DNA of 9,760 bases from JAUREX01 sp044356825 (GTDB lineage Bacteria; Pseudomonadota; Alphaproteobacteria; Rhodobacterales; Rhodobacteraceae), in contig JBIKVM010000111.1 of the NCBI GenBank assembly GCA_044356825.1, forward strand, positions 1 to 9,760, written 5' to 3'. The translations under genes were made by a program, and so were the position numbers. Below the pieces are notes generated by a model, which was not told the origin of the DNA, searched no databases, and saw nothing but the letters and a program-made list of their open reading frames with translations. Every line of letters starts with the position of its first letter. Position 1 is the stretch's first letter. Shown here in pieces: positions 6,269 to 9,760 of the stretch.

Positions 6269-7890
6269 GATTCCATCTTGCGGTGCGCGATGACTTCCTC
6301 GAGCCAGCCGGTCCGCATCTCGGGCACGGATGAGAGCAGAAGGTCGGTGTAATCGTCGAAGGGCGGGGCGAGGACCTGCCCCTTGCGCCCCTGCCGCACG
6401 ACCCGGCCGCGGTGCATCACGGCGATCGCGTCGGCGATGGCGCGGACGGTCGCGATGTCGTGGGTGATGAAGAGATAGGCCACCCCTTCGCGCGCCTGAA
6501 GATCGAGCAGAAGCTTCAGGATCCCGTCGGCCACCAGCGGATCGAGCGCCGATGTCACCTCGTCGCAGATGATGACCCTGGGGCGCGCGGCAAGCGCGCG
6601 CGCGATCGAGACGCGCTGCTTCTGCCCGCCCGACAGCTCGGCCGGATAGCGGTCGGCATAGCCCTGCCCGAGTTCGATCGCGTCGAGCAGTTCCTGCACG
6701 CGCGCATCGCGCGCCGCCCCCGTCATCCCGAAATAGAATTCGAGCGGCCGGCCGATGATCGTGCGCACCGTCTGGCGCGGGTTCATCGCGACATCGGCCA
6801 TCTGGTAGATCATCTGGATCTCGCGCAGATCCTCGCGCGTGCGGTCGGCAAGGCGCGGCGGCAGGGTGCGGCCGGCAAAGCGGATCGCCCCAGCGACCGG
6901 CGGCAGAAGCCCGGTGATGACGCGCGCGAGCGTCGATTTGCCCGACCCGCTCTCGCCCACGACGGCGAGCGTCTGGCCGGGCGCCAGCGCCACCGTCACG
7001 TCCGAGAGCACGTCGATCGGGACGCCCGGATAGCGCGCGGTCACGCCCTCGACCGTCAGCACCGGATCGGCGGGTGGGGCCTCGGGGTGGGCGATGGCGC
7101 GGACGGAGACGAGCGCGCGGGTATAATCCTCGTGCGGGTCGGTGATGATCGTGCCGGTCGGCCCCGTCTCGACCATGCGGCCGTGGCGCAGCACGAGAAT
7201 CTCGTCCGCGACCTGCGCCACCACCGCGAGGTCGTGGGTGATGTAGAGCGCGGCGACGCCCGTCTCGCGGATGGCGCGCTTGATCGCGGCCAGCACGTCG
7301 ATCTGCGTCGTGACATCGAGCGCCGTCGTCGGTTCGTCGAACACCACGAGGTCGGGCCGGGGGCAGAGCGCCATCGCGGTCATCGCCCGCTGCAACTGCC
7401 CGCCCGAGACCTGATGCGGGAAACGGCGGCCGAAATTCTCGGGGTCGGGCAGGCCGAGGCTGCGGAAGAGGGCGACCGCGCGCGCCTCGGCCTCGGCCCG
7501 GGTCGCGAGACCGTGGCGCAGCGTCGCCTCGATCACCTGCTCCATCAGCCGCTTGGCGGGGTTGAATGCGGCGGCCGCCGATTGCGCGACATAGGTGACG
7601 CGCCGGCCGCGCAGGTCGCGCAAGACGTCCGGGCCAGCCGCGCGGATCTCGGTTCCGCCCAGCACCACCCGCCCCGCCGTCAGCCGCACGCCGCCCCGGC
7701 CATAGCCGAGTGCCGCGAGCCCGATCGTCGATTTGCCCGCCCCGGATTCGCCGATCAGCCCCAGCACCCGCCCGGGCGCGAGCGTGAGCGACGCCTCATG
7801 GACCAGCACCACGCCGCGCGGACGTTCGCCCGGCGGGTGGATCGTGGCCTCGACCCTCAGCCCCTCGATGCGCAGGATCTCTTCAGGCAC
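6256..7890 (-). CDS. Peptide-type ABC importer ATPase, fused DppD-DppF double subunit
   Basis: 544-residue cytoplasmic protein joining the two ATPases that power a dipeptide/oligopeptide/nickel-class importer. First domain: Walker A GESGAGKS (47-54), Q-loop Gln103, signature VSGGQLQR (161-168), Walker B LVVFDE (181-186), switch His219. Second domain: Walker A GESGSGKS (312-319), Q-loop Gln363, signature LSGGQKQR (419-426), Walker B VIICDE (439-444), switch His477. All catalytic elements are intact in both halves, so both sites should hydrolyse ATP. Such fusions are common in alphaproteobacteria. Start: GTG at 7890 has GGAGG five bases upstream and overlaps the end of the DppC-type gene by 8 bp, giving translational coupling; ATG is not available nearby. 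It is the last gene of the operon and converges on the hydrolase. The transported solute may be a peptide, an opine or another small molecule; the ATPase does not tell. Confidence 0.94.
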   Translation of the reverse strand: MPEEILRIEGLRVEATIHPPGERPRGVVLVHEASLTLAPGRVLGLIGESGAGKSTIGLAALGYGRGGVRLTAGRVVLGGTEIRAAGPDVLRDLRGRRVTYVAQSAAAAFNPAKRLMEQVIEATLRHGLATRAEAEARAVALFRSLGLPDPENFGRRFPHQVSGGQLQRAMTAMALCPRPDLVVFDEPTTALDVTTQIDVLAAIKRAIRETGVAALYITHDLAVVAQVADEILVLRHGRMVETGPTGTIITDPHEDYTRALVSVRAIAHPEAPPADPVLTVEGVTARYPGVPIDVLSDVTVALAPGQTLAVVGESGSGKSTLARVITGLLPPVAGAIRFAGRTLPPRLADRTREDLREIQMIYQMADVAMNPRQTVRTIIGRPLEFYFGMTGAARDARVQELLDAIELGQGYADRYPAELSGGQKQRVSIARALAARPRVIICDEVTSALDPLVADGILKLLLDLQAREGVAYLFITHDIATVRAIADAIAVMHRGRVVRQGRKGQVLAPPFDDYTDLLLSSVPEMRTGWLEEVIAHRKMESAGN

Positions 7891-8698
7891 CGCGCCCTCC
7901 CTTGAGGCTTGCGGTGCGGTTCAGGATCCAGTCGGCCACGAGATTGACCGAGATCGCAAGCGTCGCGATCGCGACCGCGGGCACCAGCGCCGCGGGCACG
8001 CCCCAGACGATGCCGTCCTTGTTCTCCTTCACAATCCCGCCCCAGTCGGCCATCGGCGGCTGCACACCGAGCCCAAGGAACGACAGCGTCGAGATGAAGA
8101 GCACCATGAAGATGAAGCGCAGCCCCATCTCGGCCACGAGCGGCGAGAGGGCATTGGGCAGGATCTCGCGGAAGATGATCCAGCCCCGCCCCTCGCCCCG
8201 AAGCCGCGCGGCCTCGACATAGTCCATCACCGTGATGTCGAGCGCGACCGCCCGCGAGAGCCGGAAGACCCGCGTCGCATCGAGAAAACCCATCACGAGG
8301 ATGATGATCGGCAGGCTCACGGGCATCACCGACAGCACGACGAGCGCGAAGATGAGCGAGGGGATCGACATCATGAGATCGACGAATCGCGAGAGCGCCT
8401 GATCGACCCAGCCACCCGCCACCGCCGCCGTGAAGCCGAGGATCGAGCCGGTGACGAAGCTCAGCAGCGTGCCCGCCGTCGCGATCAGGATCGTCGTCTG
8501 GCCGCCGTAGATCATCCGGGTGAGCAGGTCGCGCCCGATGCTGTCGGTCCCGAGCCAGTGCTCGGCCGACATCGGCTCCCACACGTCGCCCACCACCTCG
8601 GCCATGCCGTAGGGCGCGATGAAATCGGCAAAGATCGCCGCGAGGAAATAGAGCGAGGTCAGGAAAAGCCCGATCGCGGCAGAGAGCGGCATCCTCAT
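7883..8698 (-). CDS. Peptide-type ABC transporter permease, DppC/OppC family
   Basis: 271-residue inner-membrane permease, one of the two that form the translocation channel. An N-terminal membrane segment (about 8-28) leads into IAPYG, then the family signature HWLGTDSIGRDLLTRMIYG (47-65). The BPD transport domain has further membrane segments near 68-95, 110-140, 190-212 and 235-257. The EAA loop starts at EAARLRGEG (162-170) and ends ILPN (179-182), and contacts the ATPase. Length is slightly below the usual 280-300 because the N-terminus is short. Start: ATG at 8698 overlaps the DppB-type stop by 4 bp (ATGA), so translation is coupled; an in-frame ATG two codons later is possible. It sits between the DppB-type permease and the fused ATPase, in the standard order for this transporter class. 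Confidence 0.94.
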   Translation of the reverse strand: MRMPLSAAIGLFLTSLYFLAAIFADFIAPYGMAEVVGDVWEPMSAEHWLGTDSIGRDLLTRMIYGGQTTILIATAGTLLSFVTGSILGFTAAVAGGWVDQALSRFVDLMMSIPSLIFALVVLSVMPVSLPIIILVMGFLDATRVFRLSRAVALDITVMDYVEAARLRGEGRGWIIFREILPNALSPLVAEMGLRFIFMVLFISTLSFLGLGVQPPMADWGGIVKENKDGIVWGVPAALVPAVAIATLAISVNLVADWILNRTASLKGGRGA

Positions 8699-9651
8699 TT
8701 CGGGTGCCTCAAGCGTGGGTTGGCGATGATCGAGATGAGGTCGGCCAAGAGGTTGAGGCCGATGTAGACGGCCGCGAAGACAAGCCCGCAGGCCTGCACC
8801 ACCGGCAGGTCGCGCTTGGCGACGTGATCGACCAGATACTGACCCATGCCGGGATAGACGAAGACGACCTCGATCACCACGACGCCCACCACGAGATAGG
8901 CGAGGTTGAGCATCACCACGTTCACGACCGGCGCCACCGCATTGGGCAGCGCGTGGCGCGCGATCACGGCAAAGGGCGAGAGGCCCTTGAGTTCGGCCGT
9001 CTCGATATAGGCCGATTGCATGACATTGAGGATCGCGGCCCGCGTCATGCGCATCATGTGCCCGAGCACCGTCAGCACGAGGACGAGAACCGGCAGCGCG
9101 ATCGCCATCAGCTTGTCGCCGAGGTCCATGCCGCCATGCATCGTCGCGACCGAGGGCAGGAGCTGGAACTTCACCGCCAGGAAGAAGGCCGCGATGTAGC
9201 CCAAGAGAAACTCCGGCACCGAGATCGAGGCGAGCGTCGCGCCGGAAATGAGCTTGTCCGGCCAGCGCCCCTGATAGCGCACCGCGACAAGCCCGAGCAC
9301 GATCGCGAGCGGCACGGCGATGACCGCCGCCCAGAAGGCGAGGAAGAGCGTGTTCGACATCCGCCCCGCGAGCGTCGCGGCGATGTCGCGATTGTTCGTG
9401 AGCGACGTGCCGAGATCACCCTGAAGCGCGCCCCAGAGCCATTCGAAATACCGCACCGCCGCCGGCCGGTCGAGGCCCAGCGACTCGCGCAGGTTGGCGA
9501 GCGTCGTCTCGGTCGCGCCCTGCCCGAGAATGGCCGAGGCGACATCGCCCGGCAGCACCTCGGTCCCCATGAAGATGAGGGCCGAGGCCGCGAGCAGAAG
9601 CAGGATGCCCAGCGCGATGCGCCGGGCAACCAGTCTGATCAGAGGATGCAT
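8695..9651 (-). CDS. Peptide-type ABC transporter permease, DppB/OppB family
   Basis: 318-residue inner-membrane permease, partner of the DppC-type protein. An N-terminal membrane helix (about 11-30) is followed by LPGDVASAILG (33-43) and GLDRPAAVRYFEWL (59-72), typical of the DppB periplasmic segment, then GDLGTSL (78-84). The transport domain follows, with an EAA-type loop beginning ETAELKGLSP (217-226) and ending HALPN (233-237). VVVIEVVFVYPGMGQ (257-271) and the C-terminal ISIIANPRLR (307-316) are family hallmarks. Its stop overlaps the next gene by 4 bp. The start is uncertain: ATG 9651 gives a plausible protein, but the only ribosome-binding-like sequence (GAGGG) directly abuts it. CTG at 9642 (codon 4) would be well spaced and would match the usual family N-terminus. 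The boundary could therefore be three codons shorter. Confidence 0.92.
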   Translation of the reverse strand: MHPLIRLVARRIALGILLLLAASALIFMGTEVLPGDVASAILGQGATETTLANLRESLGLDRPAAVRYFEWLWGALQGDLGTSLTNNRDIAATLAGRMSNTLFLAFWAAVIAVPLAIVLGLVAVRYQGRWPDKLISGATLASISVPEFLLGYIAAFFLAVKFQLLPSVATMHGGMDLGDKLMAIALPVLVLVLTVLGHMMRMTRAAILNVMQSAYIETAELKGLSPFAVIARHALPNAVAPVVNVVMLNLAYLVVGVVVIEVVFVYPGMGQYLVDHVAKRDLPVVQACGLVFAAVYIGLNLLADLISIIANPRLRHPK

Positions 9652-9656
9652 CCCTC
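9652..9656 (-). promoter_or_regulatory. GAGGG ribosome site touching the DppB-type start codon
   Basis: On the minus strand GAGGG runs directly into ATG 9651 with no spacer, whereas five to ten bases are usual. It lies nine bases before an in-frame CTG (codon 4, 9642-9640). No better Shine-Dalgarno sequence is visible in the 16-bp gap after the upstream stop codon, so initiation may be by CTG, by coupling to the upstream gene, or weakly at ATG. Confidence 0.45.
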
Positions 9657-9667
9657 AGCTGCCCGGA

Positions 9668-9760
9668 TCAGGCGAGCCAGGTCTTCTGCGGGGCGAGACC
9701 GTTCATGACCTCCTGGACGCCGTCGGCGACCCAGCCCTGAACCTTGTCGTTGATGCCTTC
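9668..9760 (-). CDS. C-terminal end of a probable peptide-type solute-binding protein (partial)
   Basis: The last 30 codons of a minus-strand gene, entering from the right edge and ending in TGA at 9668-9670. The visible peptide reads EGINDKVQGWVADG, then VQEVMNGLAPQKTWLA. It ends 16 bp before the DppB-type gene, where family-5 extracellular solute-binding proteins usually sit in this operon type. The amphipathic end with a terminal tryptophan fits such a protein. Thirty residues alone do not prove the family, so the call rests mainly on position. It would capture the substrate in the periplasm and hand it to the permeases encoded downstream. Confidence 0.65.
   Translation of the reverse strand, partial: EGINDKVQGWVADGVQEVMNGLAPQKTWLA

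Noticed and set aside
6256..7890. The double ATPase as an antibiotic-resistance (ABC-F) protein
   Set aside because: It lacks the ABC-F linker, carries DppD/DppF-type motifs in both halves, and lies directly after two peptide-type permease genes.
6412..9708. Long plus-strand open frames (497, 344 and 334 codons) opposite the peptide transporter operon
   Set aside because: Compositions dominated by Arg, His, Asp and Glu, no recognisable domains, and complete overlap with intact transporter genes show they are antisense shadows.

Overview
The base composition is very GC-rich, coding regions favour G or C at third positions, and genes are tightly packed with 4-8 bp overlaps. Together with protein sequences that resemble Rhodobacteraceae ABC transporters, this suggests an alphaproteobacterium of the Rhodobacterales, on a chromosome or large plasmid. 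The taxonomy is an inference from style and family resemblance. No rRNA, tRNA, CRISPR array, insertion sequence or phage gene was seen.

Left part (1-3144) is a sugar-uptake locus. On the minus strand a glucose/mannose-type periplasmic binding protein (gtsA-like) is followed by its first membrane permease (gtsB-like), which runs off the left edge. A perfect 22-bp palindrome lies between them. A LacI-family regulator is divergently transcribed on the plus strand. The 237-bp intergenic region holds two matching near-palindromic operators that fit TTGYAACGWTGYAA, one beside each gene and about 125 bp apart. The likely model is that the regulator represses both the transporter and itself until a sugar signal arrives.

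Central part (3145-6238), plus strand: a xylose-isomerase-like TIM-barrel sugar phosphate isomerase/epimerase, a CHR-family (ChrA) chromate transporter whose start codon overlaps the isomerase stop (TGATG), and, 74 bp later, an HSL/family-IV alpha/beta-hydrolase. A Pho-box-like direct repeat (CTGTCAT-N4-ATGTCAT) precedes the isomerase. The isomerase may process the imported sugar. The role of the chrA coupling is not clear.

Right part (6256-9760), minus strand: a compact peptide-type ABC importer operon read right to left. It comprises the C-terminal 30 residues of a probable solute-binding protein, a DppB-type permease, a DppC-type permease and a fused DppD-DppF-type double ATPase. It converges on the hydrolase with only 17 bp between the stop codons.

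No wholly new system is evident. The most notable points are the paired operators, the Pho-box-like site, the isomerase-chrA coupling and the odd translation start of the DppB-type gene.
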